Shown here piece after piece: positions 35,551 through 43,658 of a stretch of DNA of 47,680 bases. The notes under the pieces were generated by a model, which was not told where the DNA came from, did not search any database, and saw only the letters and a list, made by a program, of their open reading frames with translations. Each line of letters opens with the position of its first letter. Within the stretch, counting starts at the first letter, position 1. Source of the DNA: an uncultured Lentisphaeria bacterium (lineage in GTDB: Bacteria > Verrucomicrobiota > Lentisphaeria > Victivallales > Victivallaceae); assembly GCA_903831825.1 (NCBI GenBank), contig CAIKZE010000130.1, forward strand, positions 1-47,680, in the 5' to 3' direction. Made by a program: the position numbers and the translations under genes.

Positions 35551-36741
35551 TCATTTAATTTGAACGCAATTGATTTCAGTCCGTTTTTCCTGGCTGGTGG
35601 TTTGCCGGTGAATAATAACGCTCTTCAGGCTTTCAATTTTTTTGTCCATCGCCGGATGCGCGATCCGGTCCATCAGCATATTTACCGCCTGCCTGCCGAT
35701 TTCACTGTGATTTACTCCTGCCGATGAGAGTGGGTTGACGCCGGGGGGGAAATACATTTCCGGCCATTGGATATCATCTCCGAAACCAAACACTTCAACC
35801 TCTTCCGGACAAGCAATATTCATTTTTTTCAATTGCTCCAGAATGCCCAGAGCAATAAGGTCATTTTGGCATATAATGGCGGTTGGATGTTTTCTGCCGT
35901 TCATAATCCGCCCGGCAATTTCTGCGCCGCATGCTTGCAGAAACGGCGTAGCGGCATTGCCAAAATCGGAAATCTTCAAGTTTTTTTCATTAGCAATGAC
36001 CGGCTTCAGCCCATATTCGAGCATGGCATTCATAAAACCGATATAGCGACCATGCTTTTTTATTCTCAGAATATTTTCTCCGGCCAGCATTATCCGGCGA
36101 TGGCCGTTGCCGATGAAATATTCCACGATTGCGCGACCGCCGTCTTCCTCGTCAACAAACAGGCTGTCGCAGGGAACATCATTCTTTTGCGACAGGATTT
36201 CCAGCCCGGCAACGACGACAGGAATACCGCAGGAAACGGCATATTGGACATTCGAGCCGATATCGGAATAATTGCGGCTGAAAAAAATGACCCCTTTCAG
36301 AAAATGACGATATTGCATCAGGCGGTTTTTTAATTCCGCCTGGGAAACGTAGTTCATCCGCAACGCTTCATATTTATGCCGGAAAATATTGCTTATAGCG
36401 GCATGTTCCAGAATTTTAAATATATGCCGCTCCGGGGCTTCAGGCGTTGCGATGCCAATAATCGGGTATGAACAGACATGGCCGGCGAACAGGCCGCCCC
36501 TCGCAACGCTTCTCCCCCCGACATACATGCCGCTGCCGATTATTTTATGGATAAGCCCTTCCTCCTGCAGGACGTCAAATGCCCTGCGGACGGTCAGCGG
36601 ATCAAATCCCCACTCCTTGCTTAAAGACCTCTGATCCGGCAGGGAATCGCCGGTCTTATAAATACCATTTTCAATACGTTGCCGGTATTCATTTGCCATA
36701 CGGAGATATTTAGGCAATTTTTTTGCTGCTGTCTTTTCCAT
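35551..36741 (-). CDS. GntR-HTH transcriptional regulator with LacI-type sensor domain (cassette C)
   Basis: The 396-residue protein has a GntR winged helix (GDSLPDQRSLSKEWGFDPLTVRRAFDVLQEEGLIHKI, residues about 30-70) and a LacI/GalR-like effector domain (GRAIVEYFIGNGHRRIMLAGE, MNGRKHPTAIICQNDLIALGI). The start is set at 36741, where AGGA lies 9 bp upstream. A longer frame to 36786 would begin inside the -10 box and is excluded. The same domain layout is found in the regulator at 10956-12017. It probably senses a sugar ligand and controls the pseudopilin and DUF4838 genes downstream. Confidence 0.87.
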   Translation of the reverse strand: MEKTAAKKLPKYLRMANEYRQRIENGIYKTGDSLPDQRSLSKEWGFDPLTVRRAFDVLQEEGLIHKIIGSGMYVGGRSVARGGLFAGHVCSYPIIGIATPEAPERHIFKILEHAAISNIFRHKYEALRMNYVSQAELKNRLMQYRHFLKGVIFFSRNYSDIGSNVQYAVSCGIPVVVAGLEILSQKNDVPCDSLFVDEEDGGRAIVEYFIGNGHRRIMLAGENILRIKKHGRYIGFMNAMLEYGLKPVIANEKNLKISDFGNAATPFLQACGAEIAGRIMNGRKHPTAIICQNDLIALGILEQLKKMNIACPEEVEVFGFGDDIQWPEMYFPPGVNPLSSAGVNHSEIGRQAVNMLMDRIAHPAMDKKIESLKSVIIHRQTTSQEKRTEINCVQIK

Positions 36742-36785
36742 AACGGCATTCCTGTGCGATTCTTCATTTAATATTATATCACTCA

Positions 36786-36814
36786 ATTATAACTCGCTTT
36801 GGCATTTTTGTCAA
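36786..36814 (-). promoter_or_regulatory. Consensus sigma-70 promoter of regulator C
   Basis: Read on the minus strand: TTGACA (36814-36809), 17 bp spacer, TATAAT (36791-36786). It is an exact consensus match 44 bp upstream of the start at 36741. An imperfect TTATA-N9-TATAA inverted repeat overlaps the -10 and could be an operator. Confidence 0.85.
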
Positions 36815-36945
36815 TAGCTAAAAAGGTTCAATTCAAAAAAAAGGAAAAAAAAGAGAAAGGTAAGGAGAAATGGAACTTGCGCGATTCTCAATGGCTGAAT
36901 TCCAAATTTGCGGATTTATCCCAAGACCTGAAACATTAATTCTTT

Positions 36946-37128
36946 TTAGCGGTCTAATACAGCCGGGGGCTCTTTGTATGGCGCGCCGATACGGCGGAAA
37001 TCTGAGCCCAACGCGCTGTTCAAATCTTCTGTGCCAAAATATTGCTTTAGCTTGCTTTCAATGGCAACATTGAATCCGACATAACCAAATCGGCACGCGA
37101 TCCGGTACTTGCCTTGAAAATGCCGTTA
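36946..37128 (-). pseudogene. N-terminal fragment of a URO-D family protein
   Basis: On the minus strand, after an in-frame stop, a frame reads KYRIACRFGYVGFNVAIESK, then LKQYFGTEDLNSALGSDFRR, then IGAPYKEPPAVLDR and stops. The order of a P/I-C-x-FGY strand, LxxxFGTEDLxxALGxDxRxI and PxYKxPP is the N-terminal signature of uroporphyrinogen decarboxylase-like methyltransferase proteins. Only about 60 codons remain, with no start and no catalytic domain. The rest of the 417 bp gap 36742-37158 shows no gene; a 67-codon ORF on the plus strand is a shadow of this remnant. Confidence 0.65.
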
Positions 37129-37158
37129 AAACCTGTTCTTTAGAATTCATTATTCAAT

Positions 37159-39078
37159 TCACTGGTCTTTCGTTTGTATTGAAAGCTTTTTGATTATGCC
37201 TGACAAATACGCCGGCCATTCCTTCCATTCCCAAAAAGGAAGGACGCCAGTTCCTCCTGAACCCAATGTAGAACCAAGAAATACTGCTACTTTGCCTTTG
37301 CCGTAATTTCCCATGACCATAAGCGGTTTATCTCCGGCGTAAAGTATAACTTCCGAATCTTTTTTCGGTTTCAAATCATGGAGCCAGAAGCATGACGGAG
37401 TGACGCTTGAGTTCAGTTGCGCTGTAAGTTTCTTGTTATCGTCAGCCAATCTGAATTTTGCATCTTTTAGTAATATCAGGTTTGCGCTGCCCTGGTATTC
37501 AACCGGCAATATCTTGTCCAATCCTGTAGTTGATATTTCAGGATCAAACGCGGAAGATCCGCCCATAACCAGCAGCGCGCCTCCGTTATATACATATTCG
37601 CGCAGCATCTCAACCCCTTCGTTCCCGATTGCTTCGGCATTAACATTGGACAGAATAACAATATCATACGCCATCAACCGGTCATAATCTTCAGGCCAGA
37701 AACTCAAGGAGAGTCCGGACCACTCGCCTTTTGCCGCTTTGCCGATGTTCTTGTCCCAGCCCAACAAGTCTACGGCTTCACCGGCTTTATACATGCGGTG
37801 ATAAACGCCGTTTAGCAAAAGAGCGCGCGGCGGAATTGACTTATGCCGTTCGATCTTCTCCGGTTTCAAAAAGTTTTTCTGCTTTTCCGGTACCGGCATC
37901 CGGTACATTTGGTCTCCGCCCAGTCCGAACATCGCGACGAAAATGTCCTTTGAGGAATAAACCACTTCACTATGTTGATTAATTCCTTCACTTTTCAGTT
38001 GAAAAGGAATTACGCATTCCCCCGGATTAATTTCCTTTCCGGTCTTTATGCTTTGAGTTTCCGGATTAACCGTGACTGTCGAAAATTTTATGGTTGCGGG
38101 CTCTGAAAGAGTTTCATCATTGATGCCTTTAACGGAGGCCGTAAGATCCAGTCCGGGAATTTCACCATCTATCGCCCTTACTTTAAAATCTATTTTATTC
38201 TTATCCGGGCTTGCCTGAAGTATAAGCTTGTCTGAAACATATGCAACGCCTTCCATATTAACCAGCGGAACGCAAACAATGTTGGTTTCCCAGCATTTGC
38301 CGCCGGGAATTATGACCTTATCATAAAACCACTCTGTTGTGCATGCCGACTGACAATTATACAGCCAGCGTAAATAATTATAATCAAGCAGGAACAATAA
38401 TCCGGTTTTTGATTCTTTATTTACCGCGGCAACCCATCCGGCAACCGGATCCCTTACGTCATCCGGACGAATCCCCGTGGCGTCTTTGAAGTTGAAAAAC
38501 GTAATGTCCACGCCTCGGGCAGAGGGGCGGAAATAAACATTCTTTTGTGTATCAACTCCTGCTGAAAAAAAAGATTGTATCCAAAATGCCGGCGATTTGC
38601 CGGTATTCTCAGTATTAACCAGACGATAATTCACATACAGATTCGGGGAATCGGCTTTTACGGTGTAAGTCTTTTCCACCCGGATGCCGGCAATTGACGG
38701 AAAATATCCATCCCATTGCCCGGAAACCATCCGGCTCAACATGATTGAGACAGTTTCCGGGCCTCTATTCAATATTTTGATCTCATAAGGATTCTTCTGC
38801 AACTCTCCCGGGTATTTTTCTTGCGAGAACATATCCGCAAACATTCCCCAGCCCTGGCCGCGGCCGGCCACCATTTCCAGATTGGCCGTTTTATTATAAA
38901 AACCGACAACGCGTCCGCCTTGGGCCGGACATATTTTCATACGAAATGAAAAATTCTCAACTTCCAGAATCGATTTATCATTTTCGGTCAGTTCTTTCAG
39001 TGCAACGGTTCCGGCGGAAAGACCGATTGAGAATAAAATATTTAAAATAACAATTATTGACGTACTTAATTTTATCAT
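37159..39078 (-). CDS. Secreted protein: aldose-epimerase-like N-terminus plus GATase1-like C-terminus
   Basis: The 639-residue protein has a signal peptide (MIKLSTSIIVILNILFSIGLSAG). Residues about 25-300 form a beta-supersandwich reminiscent of galactose mutarotase-type domains (FRMKICPAQGGRVVGFYNKTANLEM...). Residues about 430-630 form a class I glutamine amidotransferase-like fold (DIVILSNVNAEAIGNEGVEMLREYVYNGGALLVMGG, GNYGKGKVAVFLGS). The nucleophile Cys expected in true amidotransferases is not at the elbow, so it is probably non-catalytic. The ATG at 39078 follows the upstream stop by 5 bp and has GGAG nearby. It shares the C-terminal domain with 40932-42251. Confidence 0.72.
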   Translation of the reverse strand: MIKLSTSIIVILNILFSIGLSAGTVALKELTENDKSILEVENFSFRMKICPAQGGRVVGFYNKTANLEMVAGRGQGWGMFADMFSQEKYPGELQKNPYEIKILNRGPETVSIMLSRMVSGQWDGYFPSIAGIRVEKTYTVKADSPNLYVNYRLVNTENTGKSPAFWIQSFFSAGVDTQKNVYFRPSARGVDITFFNFKDATGIRPDDVRDPVAGWVAAVNKESKTGLLFLLDYNYLRWLYNCQSACTTEWFYDKVIIPGGKCWETNIVCVPLVNMEGVAYVSDKLILQASPDKNKIDFKVRAIDGEIPGLDLTASVKGINDETLSEPATIKFSTVTVNPETQSIKTGKEINPGECVIPFQLKSEGINQHSEVVYSSKDIFVAMFGLGGDQMYRMPVPEKQKNFLKPEKIERHKSIPPRALLLNGVYHRMYKAGEAVDLLGWDKNIGKAAKGEWSGLSLSFWPEDYDRLMAYDIVILSNVNAEAIGNEGVEMLREYVYNGGALLVMGGSSAFDPEISTTGLDKILPVEYQGSANLILLKDAKFRLADDNKKLTAQLNSSVTPSCFWLHDLKPKKDSEVILYAGDKPLMVMGNYGKGKVAVFLGSTLGSGGTGVLPFWEWKEWPAYLSGIIKKLSIQTKDQ

Positions 39079-39083
39079 TATTA

Positions 39084-40904
39084 CTATCTCCAATCCACAC
39101 AGATTACCGACCAGATTTTTACTTCCGGAATTACGATCTTATCCTGAGCCACTTCAAGCGGAGTAATAAAGCCTTTTCCGCCATCAGGCGAAAGCGCCCA
39201 TGCCTTCATAATCTTTTTGCCTTCAGGATGCGCTAGCGTGATAACAACATTTTTCCTGGGGTCTCTTGCTTTCGACATAGCAGGATCAGACATGGCGGCC
39301 AGCGGAGGATTAATCAGGTGTATCATCCACTGTTCCTGTCCTTCAAACTTATGCGTATAAACATATTCTTTCCACCAAAGCTCATTGTCTGATACGCTTA
39401 TTTTTTTTGCAGCGTCCGCAATCTCTTTCAAGGCCGGATCGAATATCTGGTCGGCAAAACGAAGCGAGAAAGCATTAACTCTTTTCATGCCGCCACCCGC
39501 ATGGGCGCTGGCGGCAACTTCGTGAATAGCGCTCAGATGACCTCTTGACGCAAATGCAATTGCCGCCTGATATTCATATGCCATCGGGGTCTTTATGACT
39601 CCGTTCCGGCACAGGTGAATAAAATAATACCCGCCCTGGTCTACGATAAAACGCCCCTGTTCCTTAACCTCTTTCCTGTAAATCTCCCAATTATTATATA
39701 TATGATTGGGATACCACAGGCAAACGGTATCCTCGAACAGGATGAAATTTCCTTTAAAACGGCCGTTCCATGCTTTTAGTTTTTCAGCGGAGCCGGAAGT
39801 CTGACGGGCCGCATAGTTGTAGCCGAACAGGCAATTGGGATATGTTTTCCTGACAATTTCCTGGACCAGATCATGATTGCGCACTGACATGTCTTCAATT
39901 GATAGCGGATTTTTAGGCATATTGCCGTAAACGTCAGGACAGGGAGCGGAACTTAGTTCACAGTCAAAACGGAACCCGTCATATCCCAGTTCTTTTTTCG
40001 CATTGACAAATTCAGAAGCCAGGTACTTGACCAGGTCAATATTCTGCCAATCGTATTTAACCGAATACCACATCGGCGTTTTATCTGAACCAGGACGATC
40101 AAACTCATTTGCCATGCGATAACGAAAAGAGTCAGCCTCAAGTTTGTCGAGTAATTCCACATTATAATCCGCCATCCATTTGCCGTTTTTTTCCCGTCTT
40201 ACCCATTCCGGATGTTTGCGCGCAAATTCAAACCCGGCAGGCCCGAAATCTTCATTCCAGACGTAAGCCGTGACCTCTATTCCATTCTTGTGCGCCTCCT
40301 GAATCATGCTTTTGATCGTGGATTTATTTTCCCGGTATCCGCAATTTGAAATCCATTCCTCTTTTTCCGGCAGATATTGGCCGACGTAGGCGGAATTAAA
40401 TCCGTACTGTTCTATCGTGCAACTGTAGTCATTGCGCATTTTTGCTATTGTGGCATTAATATCAAGACCGTAACTCCACAGGAAGAAGTTGTAATTGGCC
40501 ACGCTCCAGGGATTAGCCGCGACAACAAAATAATCATGCTTTTCATCAGAAATGATTTTATCGTCTTCTTTCAAGATAGCGACGGCTTCCCATCCCATAT
40601 ATTCGCCATCAGCCTTGAAATTGACAGGCACTTCGATTGCAGAATTTGCCGGGACAGAAATTTTTTCATTAAAAACTGTCAATTTTTTGTCCAGTCCCGA
40701 ACGCAGCTCTATCAGCAGTTGCGCTGTTCTTGTCTTCGAATCGTGATTTTTAATCGTAGTCGTCACATTCTGTTCAGATTTTGGCGCACAATAAAGTTTT
40801 TGCGGCCAAACTTTTTCAATCGTCAGATCTCCCGCCATGACGGCTCCGCAGAAAGCGGCAACCATTATCCACACAACCATTTTAGACACGTTTTGAGTAT
40901 TCAT
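39084..40904 (-). CDS. Secreted glycoside hydrolase-like protein (GH66/GH13-like barrel)
   Basis: The 606-residue protein has a signal peptide (to about residue 24, VMAG). Residues 25-130 form a beta sandwich of the alpha-galactosidase NEW3/dextranase N-terminal type (KLYCAPKSEQNVTTTIKNHDS). From about 140 a barrel follows: YGFNSAYVGQYLPEKEEW, IQEAHKNGIEVTAYVWNEDFGP, and LGYDGFRFDCELSSAP, where the Asp after GFRF is the expected nucleophile; FEDTVCLW could carry the acid. The layout is like dextranase-type GH66 or GH13-like proteins; the exact family is uncertain. It is the middle gene of a three-gene minus-strand operon, with 5 bp and 27 bp gaps. Confidence 0.72.
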   Translation of the reverse strand: MNTQNVSKMVVWIMVAAFCGAVMAGDLTIEKVWPQKLYCAPKSEQNVTTTIKNHDSKTRTAQLLIELRSGLDKKLTVFNEKISVPANSAIEVPVNFKADGEYMGWEAVAILKEDDKIISDEKHDYFVVAANPWSVANYNFFLWSYGLDINATIAKMRNDYSCTIEQYGFNSAYVGQYLPEKEEWISNCGYRENKSTIKSMIQEAHKNGIEVTAYVWNEDFGPAGFEFARKHPEWVRREKNGKWMADYNVELLDKLEADSFRYRMANEFDRPGSDKTPMWYSVKYDWQNIDLVKYLASEFVNAKKELGYDGFRFDCELSSAPCPDVYGNMPKNPLSIEDMSVRNHDLVQEIVRKTYPNCLFGYNYAARQTSGSAEKLKAWNGRFKGNFILFEDTVCLWYPNHIYNNWEIYRKEVKEQGRFIVDQGGYYFIHLCRNGVIKTPMAYEYQAAIAFASRGHLSAIHEVAASAHAGGGMKRVNAFSLRFADQIFDPALKEIADAAKKISVSDNELWWKEYVYTHKFEGQEQWMIHLINPPLAAMSDPAMSKARDPRKNVVITLAHPEGKKIMKAWALSPDGGKGFITPLEVAQDKIVIPEVKIWSVICVDWR

Positions 40905-40931
40905 ATCTTCCTTTTCCGTTTATTTTAAAGG

Positions 40932-42251
40932 TTAAAATCCAGAATTATTTTTTTCGGTAAGCCGGTTCAGTATCCTGGCAAGCAATTCCGGCCAATCGGC
41001 GCTTTCAAGCAACATCCGGTTGCCTGCTTTGCATTCCCCGACGGGCGTTGCCGCCAATACCGCAACTTTGCCTTTGCCGTATTTCCCCAAGGTCATTATT
41101 GGAACTTTGCCGGCTTCCAACAAGATGACAGCGCCATCTTTGCCGCCGACCCGATGACACCAGCCGACACCGATTTTTTCTTTATTGAAAAGTCCCGTCA
41201 AAATATTATTGTCGGAAAGTTTCACGAGATTATCGTCATTCATTGGCTTAAAACCGTTCGGGCCATCTAAAGTCACCGGCAAAATTTTCTCAAAAAAAGT
41301 ATTCCCATAGCCTCCGGCGCCCAACCCGAACGGGCCGCCGGCCACAAACAACGCTCCTCCGTTCTCAATATATTCTTTTAAAGCCAGCCGACCGGTGATA
41401 TGGAACTGGCTTGCAGGCACATCAAGAATAATCACGGCATCGTACTCCGCTAACTTTGACGGATTGGGAAATTTCGGTTTCAAGCTCTCACCGAATACGC
41501 CATCGCAAATTGCATAAGAAACATCGGCAGACCCGCTTGTGATTTTTTTTAATGCGTCACTAAAACGATAATGCTGATAATAAGGACCGGCTATCACCAA
41601 AAACTTTTTCCCGGCTCCGGCAACCACCGTTGTTTTATTAATTTCAACTTTATTTTCTTTTACTATTAATTTTGTTTTGCCGCATAATTCTTCGTCGCTG
41701 AAATAATGTTCAGGTATAAGCGTTACTCTGTCCACAAAAAACTCAATTTGTTTTTTCCAGTCGGCAACGATAACTGCAAACGCGATGTCATACCGCTCTA
41801 AAGAAATCGTAAAATCCTGATAAGTGCCGGCTTGCTTGAAATCATCGGTCTTCAGCGGTCGCCGGTCCACAAACAGATAGTCTTTGATGCCTGAATGATT
41901 GTATGCCACTAAATCACATACCGGGATGGATTGCTTCGGCTTCACCGGGATTTTCAGCCGAAAAACCACCTTGTAGCGTCCTGGAGGAATTTTGGTGTCC
42001 TGTCCCGAACAGAAAACATATGAGTGACCATTCTTATGTTTATCAGGAAAGGCACGTTGCGCCATACCGTTTACAGCATCCTTGTCTTCAACCGAATCAC
42101 CATTCCACCAATAAGTTTCCCCTTCATAAACCCGGTTATTGTCTTCCATGCTGTTATTACGGTAAATTGCAAGCCCTTTGTCCACGCCGTCTTCCGCAAA
42201 TACGCCGGCGCAGATAAGAAAAAGTCCCCCAAATATTGCTCTAAATATCAT
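40932..42251 (-). CDS. Secreted protein with GATase1-like domain
   Basis: The 439-residue protein has a signal peptide (MIFRAIFGGLFLICAGVFA). Residues 25-200 are beta-rich and may bind carbohydrate (GRYKVVFRLKIP, FFVDRVTLIPE). Residues about 215-430 are a GATase1-like domain (YDAVIILDVPASQFHITGRLALKEYIENGGALFVAGG, GKYGKGKVAVLAATPVGE) clearly related to the C-terminus of the product of 37159-39078. No catalytic Cys-His-Glu triad can be placed. The sandwich of two related proteins around a glycosidase gene suggests a three-part extracellular machine. Confidence 0.72.
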   Translation of the reverse strand: MIFRAIFGGLFLICAGVFAEDGVDKGLAIYRNNSMEDNNRVYEGETYWWNGDSVEDKDAVNGMAQRAFPDKHKNGHSYVFCSGQDTKIPPGRYKVVFRLKIPVKPKQSIPVCDLVAYNHSGIKDYLFVDRRPLKTDDFKQAGTYQDFTISLERYDIAFAVIVADWKKQIEFFVDRVTLIPEHYFSDEELCGKTKLIVKENKVEINKTTVVAGAGKKFLVIAGPYYQHYRFSDALKKITSGSADVSYAICDGVFGESLKPKFPNPSKLAEYDAVIILDVPASQFHITGRLALKEYIENGGALFVAGGPFGLGAGGYGNTFFEKILPVTLDGPNGFKPMNDDNLVKLSDNNILTGLFNKEKIGVGWCHRVGGKDGAVILLEAGKVPIMTLGKYGKGKVAVLAATPVGECKAGNRMLLESADWPELLARILNRLTEKNNSGF

Positions 42252-42334
42252 GTTGATGTCTCAATTTTTGTTCTGATACATTTATTACCAATTGTCATAT
42301 TCGACCTTGGCGGTGATTTTCAATTCTTTGCCTC

Positions 42335-43459
42335 CTAGTATTTGCAGATTTCTTTAACTGCTTGAGCATAATGTTCCAAGTTGACTTTGGGCGCGTGGAA
42401 GAAATGGTCACTCGGCATCATAATATATCCTCCGCCTGGGCCATAGCCTTTAAAACAACGCTCCACCTCAGCGTAAATTTGCTCACAGCTTCCTTTTTCG
42501 AGTATTTCCGACTGATTAATTCCTCCCATTAACTTTACCCTGGACCCCAAAACGCTTTTGAGCTCCGTTTCATCGCGATGATCGTGAATATCGCCGCCGC
42601 ATCCTGTCGGCGAGAGCGTCTCGCTGAAATCGCAGCCGTTACGGGGAATCAGATCAAGCAATTTCATCATGCCGCCGCAAGTGTGGTAGGATATTGCGAT
42701 CTTGGGATCTATATTGTGAATCAATTCGTGCTGACGGATATCGTACGGCAAACAAAACTCTTCGAACATAGCCGGCGAAATGACGTTGTTGGAGGCAGCT
42801 CCTCCGCCAGTTTCAATCATGCCGAAAACACCTTTAAGCGGCGCCAGATTCTTTTGGTAGAACTCTATTTTCTTCCGGAGCAGAATTTCGAGAAACTCAT
42901 GCGTCCAGGCCGGATCATCATACGAACGGTAGATCATTGTCTCGGTTCCATAGTAGAAGCAGGCGTCTTGCCAGGGCGAGCCTTGCGGGCCGTTAGTGGA
43001 ACAGCGAAGAATGCCATTTTCGCCCAGCCGCGCTTTCAGGGCAAGAACGGCTTCGACTTCCATCTCCGGAACATCCATATATTTATCAATAATATAAATA
43101 TCCTCGGGACGTTTGAACGCATGCTCGGTAGTCGAGGTGGTATAAGCCAATTTCATAGCTTTACCAGCAAGCGCGCCGCCGGGTGTAGCAATCCGGTATT
43201 CAATTTCATTCATCTCATCGTCTACGGTCTTCTCCGTTTGAGAATAAACCCAATCCGGGTTTATGACAGATTTAAAGCAACCCCGAGGATAGATTACGGC
43301 ATCCAGCCCAACAGCGAGGAATGCGCTCAACTCATCGGGAACACACATAATATTTTGGTAATGATAGCTTTGCCACTGATGGACGGTTGCCGGCACTCGA
43401 TCTGGAATGCCGCCGCCTATCACCGTCTCAAGTCTTTCTTTTGATGTCATTGGTTTCAT
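42335..43459 (-). CDS. URO-D family protein (uroporphyrinogen decarboxylase-like, probable methyltransferase type)
   Basis: The 374-residue cytoplasmic protein follows the URO-D/MtaA barrel: MTSKERLETVIGGGIPDRVPATVH at the start, an HxC metal-type motif (His259-Thr-Cys261 in SYHTCGGMMKLL) and SETLSPTGCGGD. MtaA-like corrinoid methyltransferases bind zinc through HxC plus a distant Cys. Here the distant position in GGGYIMMPSDHFF has no Cys but a His nearby. There are no heme biosynthesis genes around, so a role in haem synthesis is unlikely. Such proteins are common beside sugar-dehydrogenase genes in Lentisphaerota and may act on methylated substrates. Weak ribosome binding site. Confidence 0.75.
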   Translation of the reverse strand: MKPMTSKERLETVIGGGIPDRVPATVHQWQSYHYQNIMCVPDELSAFLAVGLDAVIYPRGCFKSVINPDWVYSQTEKTVDDEMNEIEYRIATPGGALAGKAMKLAYTTSTTEHAFKRPEDIYIIDKYMDVPEMEVEAVLALKARLGENGILRCSTNGPQGSPWQDACFYYGTETMIYRSYDDPAWTHEFLEILLRKKIEFYQKNLAPLKGVFGMIETGGGAASNNVISPAMFEEFCLPYDIRQHELIHNIDPKIAISYHTCGGMMKLLDLIPRNGCDFSETLSPTGCGGDIHDHRDETELKSVLGSRVKLMGGINQSEILEKGSCEQIYAEVERCFKGYGPGGGYIMMPSDHFFHAPKVNLEHYAQAVKEICKY

Positions 43460-43658
43460 TGATTTTCTTTTTTTACCCCTGCTTTTCCAGCATCCTGATT
43501 ACTGTGAATAATTTCTAATAATCCCGCTTCTCAAAATCTAGTCTTGCGGATTTTTTTCGTTTAGATACTTTTCAACGACTCAAAGTTTCCAATCCACCGC
43601 CTGTTTTTTTGTTTTAAATGCTACTGACATAAACGACAACTCATTTTATTGTTTTAGA

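Noticed and set aside
36741-36786. Longer start for regulator C at 36786
   Set aside because: It would begin inside the -10 box of a perfect consensus promoter; the ATG at 36741 has a good AGGA site.
36870-37073. 67-codon ORF on the plus strand with AGGAG upstream
   Set aside because: It is antisense to the URO-D remnant on the minus strand, and its product has no recognisable pattern. The upstream AGGAG is part of an A/G-rich run.
42578-43444. 288-codon ORF on the plus strand opposite the URO-D gene
   Set aside because: It is antisense to a clear URO-D family frame and has a typical shadow composition.
42335-43459. hemE, true uroporphyrinogen decarboxylase
   Set aside because: The HxC metal-type motif, the lack of haem genes and the second divergent copy point to the methyltransferase-like branch of the family.
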